From the NCBI GenBank assembly GCA_029974875.1, contig JARKQP010000212.1, positions 1-10,543 on the forward strand: DNA of 10,543 bases. Direction: 5' to 3'. Source of the stretch: Mobilitalea sp. (GTDB lineage: Bacteria > Bacillota_A > Clostridia > Lachnospirales > Lachnospiraceae). The notes below the pieces were generated by a model, which did no database searches, was not told the origin of the DNA, and saw only the letters and a list, made by a program, of their open reading frames with translations. Shown here piece by piece: positions 1 to 6,537 of the stretch. The stretch's first letter is position 1; every line of letters begins with the position of its first letter. The position numbers were made by a program, and so were the translations under genes.

Positions 1-260
1 TTATACTCCTCCTGAACCAGGGGCTTTAAATCTGTTGCTTCAAAATAATACCAAAAAAAACCCCTCCGCAAAATCACCTGGTACATTGGGAAAAAGGAAA
101 TTGCATTATCCAGCGCCTGCTGCAATATCTCCTTATCGATATCCTCCTCAAGTTCGCAGATGAACCGAAACACTCTTGTATCCTTTTGGTTGGTGTTCGG
201 CGGGAATATTTTCGCTGCATTATCAAGGCGGATCCACTCAACGGGTCTTCTTCGTGTCAA
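1..260 (-). CDS. Acyltransferase-like protein (alcohol acetyltransferase type), N-terminal part, cut by window edge
   Basis: The frame is open from 260 to the window edge (86 complete codons) and continues outside. It reads MTRRRPVEWIRLDNAAKIFPP near the start, then FRFICELEEDIDKEILQQAL, FFPMYQVILRRGFFWYYFE and DLKPLVQEEY. From memory, this WxRLDNAAKIFP opening followed by a 'W/F-YY-E' strand is typical of the N-terminus of clostridial proteins annotated as alcohol acetyltransferases, in the condensation-domain / PapA5-like acyl-CoA transferase fold. The catalytic HxxxD motif would lie beyond the window, so activity cannot be checked. The start is TTG at 260-258: an in-frame TAA lies two codons upstream, and the AAGGGGA ribosome binding site lies about 10 bases before TTG. 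The ATG at 270 is in another frame and stops after ten codons. The hydrolase gene lies 126 bases upstream on the same strand, suggesting acyl transfer and hydrolysis on a related substrate. The family call is moderately sure, the substrate unknown. Confidence 0.7.
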   Translation of the reverse strand, partial: MTRRRPVEWIRLDNAAKIFPPNTNQKDTRVFRFICELEEDIDKEILQQALDNAISFFPMYQVILRRGFFWYYFEATDLKPLVQEEY

Positions 261-311
261 ATATTATCATTCCCCTTTCCGAACGATTCAAAATATATTA
301 CTCATATTTTT

Positions 312-341
312 ATTATAATCTGTAAATATCAATCTCATCAA
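312..341 (-). promoter_or_regulatory. Promoter candidate for the acyltransferase-like gene
   Basis: On the minus strand there is TTGATG (341-336), an 18-base spacer and a perfect TATAAT (317-312). Transcription would start near 305, about 45 bases before the TTG start codon. It lies between the hydrolase stop and the acyltransferase start, so the second gene can be transcribed independently. No terminator is visible between the two genes, so read-through from the hydrolase promoter is also possible. Confidence 0.55.
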
Positions 342-386
342 TACAAAACGGATCAAATAGAATATTTTCTTCACTCTTTTGCTCCA

Positions 387-1352
387 TCAGGCTTTTCTTC
401 TGTCAATTCCTTCTGTCCGCCCCTCTGCCTCTGGTTTCTCCAGAAACTTATTAATCAATTCATAGGTCCTCTTTGGATGGACGAAGCGTTTTGGCAGGGA
501 GAAAAATCCGTGCAGGGCATCCTTCATCCGGAATACCTCCACTTCATTCCCAAATTCGTATAATTTTTTCCCATAGCTTTCCCCTTCATCCCGAAGCGGG
601 TCATATTCCGCCGTTATGATCAACGTCCTTGGCTGGTTCGATAAATCCCCGGCAAGGATGGGTGCAAGGTAGGGATTCCCCAGATCCTCATCACTGGTTT
701 TATATAATTCCATATAATCGTTGAGCTGCCTTGTGGTCAGAAGATAATCCGTCCCGTTCTCCTTCACGGAAGGATAGGGTGAATTCTCACTGTGGTCGCT
801 TGCCGTCAGCGGATAGATCAATACCTGGTTGGTGGGCAAAAACTCCCCTCTATCCCTTGCCATCAAAGAAACTGCCGCTGCCAAATTACCTCCGGCACTG
901 TCCCCGATCAAGACAATGTCCTCGGGCCTGGAACCAAACAGGGTTGCATCCAGATAGATCTCCCTTGCTACCGCATAGCAATCCTCAAGGCCTGCCGGGA
1001 ATGGATGCTCCGGCGCCAACCGGTAATCCACCGACACAACAATATGTCCCGTCAGCTTCGTTAAGTTGCGGCATACATTGGAATAGCTGTCAATGTTACC
1101 GGTAACCCAGCCTCCGCCGTGGAAGAAAATCATGATCCCACCATGGTATTTATCTGTATCAGGAAAAAATACCCTGACGGGAACCTCATGTTCCCCGACC
1201 ACCACTTTATGGTCCCACATCCGGTAAGGGATCCTGATGTAAGGATGGGCCACATTGTCCAACTGCCGTTTTATCTGATAATTCTTCTTTAAATCAATCT
1301 CCTGGTTTGAGATAGCTTTTAGCGCCATCAGCATGGCTTTATTTATCGCCAT
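387..1352 (-). CDS. Alpha/beta hydrolase, hormone-sensitive-lipase (family IV) esterase
   Basis: Predicted cytoplasmic carboxylesterase; there is no signal peptide or membrane segment. Numbering from the first ATG of the open frame (1358; the chosen start is Met3), the oxyanion-hole motif HGGGW is at residues 80-84, the nucleophile motif GDSAGG at 152-157 (Ser154), the acid in EYDPLRDEGE (Asp253), and the histidine in DALHGFF (His283). This is a complete triad in the normal order, and the length (321 residues) is normal for HSL-type esterases. DYRLAPEHPFPAGLED (111-126) is also typical of the family. I chose the ATG at 1352 because AAGGTGGG sits about 6 bases upstream of it but directly abuts the ATG at 1358. 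The C-terminal tail (EKPEAEGRTEGIDRRKA) is charged and probably disordered. The gene is divergent from the ABC-F gene and lies upstream of the acyltransferase-like gene. The natural ester substrate is unknown; short-chain acyl esters are usual for the family. Confidence 0.9.
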   Translation of the reverse strand: MAINKAMLMALKAISNQEIDLKKNYQIKRQLDNVAHPYIRIPYRMWDHKVVVGEHEVPVRVFFPDTDKYHGGIMIFFHGGGWVTGNIDSYSNVCRNLTKLTGHIVVSVDYRLAPEHPFPAGLEDCYAVAREIYLDATLFGSRPEDIVLIGDSAGGNLAAAVSLMARDRGEFLPTNQVLIYPLTASDHSENSPYPSVKENGTDYLLTTRQLNDYMELYKTSDEDLGNPYLAPILAGDLSNQPRTLIITAEYDPLRDEGESYGKKLYEFGNEVEVFRMKDALHGFFSLPKRFVHPKRTYELINKFLEKPEAEGRTEGIDRRKA

Positions 1353-1376
1353 AATCATCCCACCTTCACTAACAAC

Positions 1377-1405
1377 ATTCTATCTGACGCGGAATTAAAA
1401 GTCAA
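1377..1405 (-). promoter_or_regulatory. Promoter candidate for the alpha/beta hydrolase
   Basis: Minus-strand TTGACT (1405-1400), 17-base spacer, TAGAAT (1382-1377): close to the sigma-A consensus with ideal spacing. The predicted transcript start near 1370 gives a short leader of about 18 bases carrying the AAGGTGGG ribosome binding site. The -35 hexamer forms one arm of an inverted repeat with a second TTGACTTT at 1420-1427. Confidence 0.65.
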
Positions 1406-1438
1406 TCCAGTTATAGGGCTTGACTTTATAAAAACCGC

Positions 1439-1466
1439 TTGCAAATTCATAAATATACGATACAAT
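1439..1466 (+). promoter_or_regulatory. Promoter candidate for the ABC-F gene
   Basis: TTGCAA (1439-1444), 16-base spacer, TACAAT (1461-1466). This is the best sigma-A-like match before the ABC-F gene. Transcription from it would begin near 1473 and leave a leader of about 100 bases, long for a simple gene and consistent with the hairpins found there. A TTGACT at 1420-1425 has no good -10 at the right distance. Confidence 0.5.
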
Positions 1467-1487
1467 AGTAATGGCGATTGAAAATAA

Positions 1488-1551
1488 GCAAGCGGACTTA
1501 GGTACTCTGCCCCGCTTGTCAATATAGGAAATATACGGGGGCAAAGCCTCC
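1488..1551 (+). promoter_or_regulatory. Structured 5' leader of the ABC-F gene (two hairpins)
   Basis: GCAAGCGG (1488-1495) pairs with CCGCTTGT (1512-1519) around a 16-base loop, with seven Watson-Crick pairs plus one G-U. A second hairpin, GGGGGC (1537-1542) / GCCTCC (1546-1551) with loop AAA, ends six bases before the AAGGAG ribosome binding site (1558-1563), which lies 8 bases from the ATG. Neither hairpin is followed by a U-tract, so these are not clear terminators; a role in translation or attenuation is inference. Leaders of ABC-F genes are known in other Firmicutes to carry attenuators, mostly in the antibiotic-resistance subfamilies. Confidence 0.35.
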
Positions 1552-1571
1552 ATAAAGAAGGAGATTTATAC

Positions 1572-3218
1572 ATGATACAGGCAAGTGATATTACTCTAAG
1601 AATAGGAAAGCGGGCATTGTTCGAGGATGTGAACATTAAGTTTACCGAGGGCAACTGCTACGGACTGATCGGTGCCAATGGCGCCGGTAAATCCACCTTC
1701 CTGAAGATATTAAACGGGCAAATCGAGTCCACCAAAGGTGATGTAATCATCACCCCGGGACAGAGATTGTCCTTCCTGCAGCAGGATCATTTCAAATACG
1801 ACGCTTATCAGGTTCTTGATACCGTAATCATGGGCAATAAGCGGCTCTATGATATTATGAAGGAAAAGGAAGTCATCTATGCAAAGGAGGACTTTACTGA
1901 AGAGGACGGTCTGCGTGCCAGTGAGCTGGAAGGAGAATTCGCCGCCATGGACGGCTGGGAAGCAGAATCAAATGCTGCATCTCTTCTAAACGGCCTGGGC
2001 ATCGAGACCGAGCTCCACTATAAGCAGATGAGCGAACTAAATGGAGGCGAGAAAGTGAAAGTGCTTCTTGCCCAGGCACTCTTTGGCAATCCGGATATTC
2101 TGCTCCTCGACGAGCCTACCAACCACTTGGATCTGGAAGCAATCCGCTGGTTGGAAGAGTTTTTGATCAACTTCGAGAACACCGTTATCGTAGTATCCCA
2201 CGACCGTTATTTCTTAAATAAGGTCTGTACCCATATTGCGGATATCGACTATGCGAAGATCCAGCTCTATTCCGGCAACTATGACTTCTGGTATGAATCC
2301 AGCCAGTTGATGGTAAAGCAGATGAAGGAAGCCAACAAGAAGAAGGAAGAAAAAATTAAGGAATTACAGGAATTCATCCAGCGCTTCAGCGCCAATGCTT
2401 CCAAGTCAAAGCAGGCCACCTCCAGAAAGAAGGCTCTGGAGAAGATCGAGCTGGATGACATCAGACCTTCCAGCAGAAAATACCCCTACATCGATTTCAG
2501 GCCCAGCCGCGAAATCGGTAACGAGGTCCTTACGGTCGAGAACCTTACAAAGACTATTGATGGCGTAAAGGTTCTGGACGGCCTTTCCTTTATCGTTGGA
2601 CGCGAGGATAAGATTGCCTTTGTAGGCCCAAACACCATGGCTACTACGGTCCTGTTTAAGATTTTATCCGGCGAAATGGAGCCGGACAGCGGTTCCTATA
2701 AATGGGGCATCACAACGAATGTATCTTACTTCCCGAAGGATAACACCGAGCTATTTGCCGGTGACGAGACCATTGTGGACTTCTTAATGCCCTTCTCTCC
2801 TGAAAAGGACGTTACCTATGTCCGTGGCTTCATGGGAAGGATGCTATTTGCCGGTGAAGAAGGCTCCAAGAAGGTTAAGGTCCTCTCCGGTGGTGAAAGA
2901 GTACGTGTTATGCTGTCCAAGATGATGATTATGGGCGCTAATGTATTAATTATGGATGAGCCTACCAACCATCTGGATATGGAATCCATTACCGCGCTGA
3001 ATAATGGTATGATCAAATTCCCGGGAGTAGCATTATTCACTTCCCCTGACCATCAGTTTATCCAGACTACGGCTAACCGTATTATGGAAATCGTAAATGG
3101 ACATCTGATTGATAAGGTAACAACCTATGATGAATATCTTGACAGCGATGAAATGGCTAGGAAGAGACAGGTTTATGAGGTAGATACGACAGAAGACGAT
3201 ATCTCCGAGGAAGAATAA
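1572..3218 (+). CDS. ABC-F family ATPase, YkpA/YbiT type, with degenerate second ATP site
   Basis: This is a soluble protein with two ABC domains and no membrane segments. ABC-F proteins bind the ribosomal E site and affect translation; the YkpA/YbiT group is a housekeeping-type branch. NBD1 is intact: Walker A GANGAGKS (34-41), signature LNGGE (156-160), Walker B LLLDE (Asp180, Glu181) and H-switch VSHDRYF (His210). Residues about 90-130 form the arm region, and about 245-300 the lysine/glutamate-rich interdomain linker that contacts tRNA in this family. NBD2 has signature LSGGE (438-442) and Walker B LIMDE (Asp462, Glu463), but its Walker A reads GPNTMATT (352-359), with Thr358 replacing the lysine, and its H-switch reads TSPDHQF with Pro492 replacing histidine. 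The C-terminus is acidic. At 548 residues it matches the usual YkpA length. The gene is monocistronic and ends in a hairpin. It does not look like a transporter subunit of the sugar operon and runs on the opposite strand. Confidence 0.93.
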   Translation: MIQASDITLRIGKRALFEDVNIKFTEGNCYGLIGANGAGKSTFLKILNGQIESTKGDVIITPGQRLSFLQQDHFKYDAYQVLDTVIMGNKRLYDIMKEKEVIYAKEDFTEEDGLRASELEGEFAAMDGWEAESNAASLLNGLGIETELHYKQMSELNGGEKVKVLLAQALFGNPDILLLDEPTNHLDLEAIRWLEEFLINFENTVIVVSHDRYFLNKVCTHIADIDYAKIQLYSGNYDFWYESSQLMVKQMKEANKKKEEKIKELQEFIQRFSANASKSKQATSRKKALEKIELDDIRPSSRKYPYIDFRPSREIGNEVLTVENLTKTIDGVKVLDGLSFIVGREDKIAFVGPNTMATTVLFKILSGEMEPDSGSYKWGITTNVSYFPKDNTELFAGDETIVDFLMPFSPEKDVTYVRGFMGRMLFAGEEGSKKVKVLSGGERVRVMLSKMMIMGANVLIMDEPTNHLDMESITALNNGMIKFPGVALFTSPDHQFIQTTANRIMEIVNGHLIDKVTTYDEYLDSDEMARKRQVYEVDTTEDDISEEE

Positions 3219-3283
3219 AGAAAAGAATAAGGATTAAGATGCCCCAAACTTCAGTAAGGGAATCTTAATCCTTATTCTTTTCT
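3219..3283. terminator. Bidirectional terminator between convergent genes
   Basis: The arms 3219-3240 and 3262-3283 are perfectly complementary over 22 bp, around a 21-base loop. The stem starts immediately after the ABC-F stop codon (3216-3218) and ends nine bases from the phosphorylase stop (3293). The outer half of each arm is purine-rich on one strand and T-rich on the other, so a run such as TTATTCTTTTC ends the transcript in either direction. This is a plausible shared terminator, although the stem is longer and more AT-rich than the standard type and lacks a pure U-tract outside the stem. Confidence 0.75.
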
Positions 3284-3292
3284 CCATATGCC

Positions 3293-5584
3293 TCAAAGAT
3301 GCCTGCGCGCTACCGTGAATTGATCTTTCAATGTATAGCTGCCACCATAAACAAACACTTTTTTTCCCGTACCCTTCATCAGGGTAAACACGCTCTTATC
3401 CGGATCCACCTCAACCCTTATAAGGCTATCCTCATACCTTATCTGGAATTTATACCCCTCCCACTGCTCCGGGATCGCCGGGGCAAAATACAGTCCGCTT
3501 TCCTTGATCCTCAACCCGGCAAAGCCATATACAATGGCCATATAGGTTCCTCCCATATTGGCGGTGTGTATCCCATCCTTCGTATTCTTATGGGTGTTGA
3601 AAAGATCCAGCTTGGCAGAATCCCCAAAATAGTCATAAGCCTTTTCCTCCAGCCCCAGCTTTGAAGCCATGATACTGAAAATACAGGTAGATAATGAGGA
3701 ATCATGGGTTGTAACCTTCTCATAGTAAGCAAAGGAATTACGGATTACCTCCAGGGGCTGTGCATCTTCAAAAATAAAATGTGCCAGCACCGTATCAGCC
3801 TGTTTACATACCTGATGGCGGTACAGATGCAGGGGATGGTAATGCAGCAGGAGCGGAAAATTCTCCTTTGGCGTGTTCTCCAAATCCCATAGCTTCTTAT
3901 CCAGGAAGGAATCATCCTGGGGATTAATTCCAAGCTCGCTGTCATAGGGAAGATACATGGCATCCGCCGCCTGTTTAAATTCAAGCACCTCCTGCTCTGT
4001 CAGTCCTATCCGGCCGGCTGCCTGCCGCCATCCGGCTGCTTCTAATAAATAATAAAACCTATGGGCCCAGCTCAGATTATACTGCGCCGATACGTTGGTA
4101 TAATAATTATTATTTACCATACAGGTATACTCATCCGGTCCCGTCACTTCATTGATACGGAAGGAGCCTTCCCTGTAATTACCCACATCCATCCACAGCC
4201 TGGCTGTTTCAAAAATGATCTCCGCACCCTTATTTGCAATAAAGTCCAGATCCTTGGTCGCCAGGTAATAGGTAACGATTGAATAGGCGATATCCCCGTT
4301 AATATGATAGCCCGCCGTTCCCGACGGAAAATAGCCGGAGCATTCTATTCCCATAATGGTTCTCCAGGGATACAGGGCACCCTTGGCATGGCCAAGAAGC
4401 CTTGCATTCTCCTTTGCCTGCCTTAAGGTATTATATCGGAAGCTGATCAGGTTCTTCGTAATTTCCGGTTCCGTCAAGTTAAAAAAGGGTTCAATATACA
4501 TCTCCGTATCCCAAAAATAATGGCCTTCATAACCTTCTCCGCTAAGCCCCTTTGCCGTTATATTGCAGTATTCGTCCTTGCCTACGGATTGGATCAGCTG
4601 GTACATATTGTAGTTCACCGCTTCGTTTAAATCATCATCCCCTTCAATCGTAAGCATGCAGTTGCCCCAAAACTCCAGCAGATAATCCCTCTGCGCCTCA
4701 TAGTAATAAGAAAGCGGAAGGGCAAGTGCTTTTTTCATTTCCTCCTTTACATGCCGGATAACGGCCGGATGCCTGATGGAATCTCCAAATACTGTGTATT
4801 TAATTAAGGTGACCGTTTCATTTTGGTCTATGGATAATTCCATATCGCTGACCACGCAATGATTTTCTGCGTTATGTACCGTGACCGCCCTGTGTTCTTT
4901 TGATAGCCGGTGGGCCACACCGGTACAGACAGACAACCCGGATTTTGAGGTATGGGAGGTGAGATAGGATTCTCCCCCATCCATTTCGGCCTCTGCCGGA
5001 ACCAGGTAGCGTCCGCTTTCCTTGGCAACCCTGGGATCATTTTCATTACTATAGTTTTCGGCCTTTCCGTAGTGGAAGGATTCGAATTTAATGCTGCCGT
5101 TAAAATTCAATGCCTTCACCTTATATTCAACCGTAAACAGGGATAATTGATGAAAGGAGGCCATTCTTATAATTGTAATCCCAACTTCCTTCCCTGAAGG
5201 CGAACACCAACGGACGGCCCTTCCGCTGACCCCCTTTTCCATATCCAGCCAACGCTTGCTTTCTAACACCTTACCCTCAAATAAGCTGAATTTTTCACCA
5301 TCAATAAACAGCAGGACCGTCTGGGTATCAGCAACATTCAGCATCGTCTGCTTTTCCTCTACCAGCCCGTATAGCTTCTCGGCCTGGCTCATTTCTGCAA
5401 TATCATAAAAACCATTAATATATGAGCCCCGGATCGTATCGTATCCTTCCGGATAGCCCTCCTCAAAGTTGGCCCTTACCCCTATGTAACCATTTGCGTT
5501 ATGAAACACAGTCTCATTCACAATCAAGTCACGGTTATCCGGGCTTATCCCTTCTATTTCATAAATCAGCTGCTTTAATCCCAT
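3293..5584 (-). CDS. Glycoside hydrolase family 65 phosphorylase (alpha-glucosyl disaccharide phosphorylase)
   Basis: Predicted cytoplasmic inverting phosphorylase that splits an alpha-glucoside with phosphate into beta-glucose 1-phosphate and the acceptor. The 763 residues match the GH65 layout: N-terminal beta-sandwich with ETVFHNANGYIGVR (residues 24-37), linker helices, an (alpha/alpha)6 barrel from about 310 and a small C-terminal beta domain. Key motifs are FWDTE (357-361), EVTGPDEYT (479-487; Glu485 as general acid by family analogy), KQADTV (594-599) and the phosphate-loop motif HDSSLS (627-632). The loop WRTIMGIECSGYFPSGTAGYHINGDIAY (about 407-434) recalls kojibiose/nigerose-type enzymes more than classic trehalose phosphorylases, but this is a weak guide. 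I chose the ATG at 5584 because GGAGG lies 5 bases upstream; the longer frame from 5641 has only AAGG two bases before its ATG. Last gene of the sugar operon, after the MalG-type permease. A beta-phosphoglucomutase, its usual partner, is absent from the window. Confidence 0.93.
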   Translation of the reverse strand: MGLKQLIYEIEGISPDNRDLIVNETVFHNANGYIGVRANFEEGYPEGYDTIRGSYINGFYDIAEMSQAEKLYGLVEEKQTMLNVADTQTVLLFIDGEKFSLFEGKVLESKRWLDMEKGVSGRAVRWCSPSGKEVGITIIRMASFHQLSLFTVEYKVKALNFNGSIKFESFHYGKAENYSNENDPRVAKESGRYLVPAEAEMDGGESYLTSHTSKSGLSVCTGVAHRLSKEHRAVTVHNAENHCVVSDMELSIDQNETVTLIKYTVFGDSIRHPAVIRHVKEEMKKALALPLSYYYEAQRDYLLEFWGNCMLTIEGDDDLNEAVNYNMYQLIQSVGKDEYCNITAKGLSGEGYEGHYFWDTEMYIEPFFNLTEPEITKNLISFRYNTLRQAKENARLLGHAKGALYPWRTIMGIECSGYFPSGTAGYHINGDIAYSIVTYYLATKDLDFIANKGAEIIFETARLWMDVGNYREGSFRINEVTGPDEYTCMVNNNYYTNVSAQYNLSWAHRFYYLLEAAGWRQAAGRIGLTEQEVLEFKQAADAMYLPYDSELGINPQDDSFLDKKLWDLENTPKENFPLLLHYHPLHLYRHQVCKQADTVLAHFIFEDAQPLEVIRNSFAYYEKVTTHDSSLSTCIFSIMASKLGLEEKAYDYFGDSAKLDLFNTHKNTKDGIHTANMGGTYMAIVYGFAGLRIKESGLYFAPAIPEQWEGYKFQIRYEDSLIRVEVDPDKSVFTLMKGTGKKVFVYGGSYTLKDQFTVARRHL

Positions 5585-5596
5585 TGCTTCCTCCAA

Positions 5597-5613
5597 ACTC
5601 ACGTGAGTACTCA
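5597..5613. promoter_or_regulatory. Overlapping palindromes before the phosphorylase ribosome binding site
   Basis: ACTCACGTGAGT (5597-5608) and TGAGTACTCA (5604-5613) are both perfect palindromes sharing the TGAGT core. The first ends three bases from the GGAGG (5594-5590) on the transcribed side. They could be a protein-binding site or alternative RNA hairpins affecting translation of the phosphorylase. Function is not known. Confidence 0.35.
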
Positions 5614-5644
5614 AGTATTTTAAAGTAATTGTGAAACTCATAAC

Positions 5645-5691
5645 CTTGGTTTTGTGCCTGCGGCAAATACTGCTCCGAAGCGAAATCCAAG
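5645..5691 (-). other. Cloverleaf-like RNA fold in the permease-phosphorylase gap
   Basis: The outer stem pairs CTTGG with CCAAG (5645-5649 with 5687-5691). It encloses two small hairpins: TGCC/GGCA with a 3-base loop (5655-5665) and GCT/AGC with a 4-base loop (5672-5681). The fold fills most of the gap between the permease stop (5695) and the phosphorylase start, and no U-tract follows. It may protect or process the polycistronic mRNA; this is inference and the stems are short. Confidence 0.3.
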
Positions 5692-5694
5692 CTC

Positions 5695-6537
5695 CTACAT
5701 CTTAACAGCACCTGCTGCTACGCCCTTTACGACATACTTTTGGGCAGCCAGATAAAAGAGGATAATCGGTATAATGGTAAGTAATAAGCCTGCCATCGCT
5801 AAATTCCATTCATTTGTAAATTGCCCGAAGAAGGATGAGGTCGAAAGCGGTATGGTCCGAAGCTCTTTTTTGGAGAGGATCAGCAACGGCAAGAGATAAT
5901 CATTCCAAATCCAGATCACATCGAGTATCATAACCGTTACCGTCGTCGGCTTTAGGATCGGAAATACGATCTTCCAAAACACCCCGAATTTATTACAGCC
6001 GTCAATGGTAGCTGCTTCCTCCAACGAGACAGGAATTGTCTTTACAAAGCCATGGTATAAAAACACCGCCATACTTGCCCCAAAGCCTATATTCATATAG
6101 ATAAGCCCCCCAAGGGAATTTACCATGGGAATATGTGTTATCGTTTTGACCCATCCCATGACCTGCAAGAGAGGCATCATAATTGTCTGGAAGGGAATAA
6201 TCATGGTCGCGACAAAGATCATAAAGATGGTTTTGCTCAGCCGGTCATTGGTCCTTACTAACATCCAGGCTGTCATGGAGGCCAGCACCACCAGGAACGC
6301 TATGGATACCGCCGTTACGATCAGCGAGTTGGTAAATGCCCTCAGAAAATTCATTTTATCCATCGCCTTAACGAAGTACTCTGGGGTAAAGGTCTGGGGC
6401 AGGGCCAGCATATTCTCATATAGCTCCTTCCGGTTCTTAAAAGCATTCACAACTACAATGTAAAAAGGGAACAGATAACACAGGCAAAGCAAAAATCCAA
6501 CAATTGAAACCACTATTCTGCCAAGCTTCTTCATCAC
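5695..6537 (-). CDS. Carbohydrate ABC transporter permease, MalG/CUT1 type
   Basis: Inner-membrane subunit of a sugar importer. The 280 residues are typical for the MalG side of CUT1 transporters. Six hydrophobic segments are visible, at roughly 10-31, 71-92, 104-126, 142-162, 202-222 and 246-266. The EAA cytoplasmic loop, which docks the ATPase, is EEAATIDGCNKFGVFWKIVFP (173-193), with the conserved EAA and DG residues present and Cys181 where Ala is common. The start is GTG at 6537: GGGAGG lies about 7 bases upstream, against about 10 for the adjacent ATG at 6534. The gene overlaps the stop of the MalF-type gene by 4 bases, a sign of translational coupling. It pairs with the upstream permease; the sugar is probably the substrate of the downstream GH65 enzyme. 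Confidence 0.93.
   Translation of the reverse strand: MMKKLGRIVVSIVGFLLCLCYLFPFYIVVVNAFKNRKELYENMLALPQTFTPEYFVKAMDKMNFLRAFTNSLIVTAVSIAFLVVLASMTAWMLVRTNDRLSKTIFMIFVATMIIPFQTIMMPLLQVMGWVKTITHIPMVNSLGGLIYMNIGFGASMAVFLYHGFVKTIPVSLEEAATIDGCNKFGVFWKIVFPILKPTTVTVMILDVIWIWNDYLLPLLILSKKELRTIPLSTSSFFGQFTNEWNLAMAGLLLTIIPIILFYLAAQKYVVKGVAAGAVKM

Noticed and set aside
186..563. 125-codon plus-strand frame over the acyltransferase start and the hydrolase end
   Set aside because: It crosses two supported minus-strand genes and their promoter, and encodes no recognisable protein.
1471..1527. Possible 18-codon leader peptide before the ABC-F gene
   Set aside because: The ATG has no ribosome binding site and lies at or before the predicted transcript start.
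5585..5641. N-terminal 19-residue extension of the GH65 protein
   Set aside because: The ATG at 5641 has only AAGG two bases upstream, whereas GGAGG is well spaced before the ATG at 5584, where the family sequence begins.
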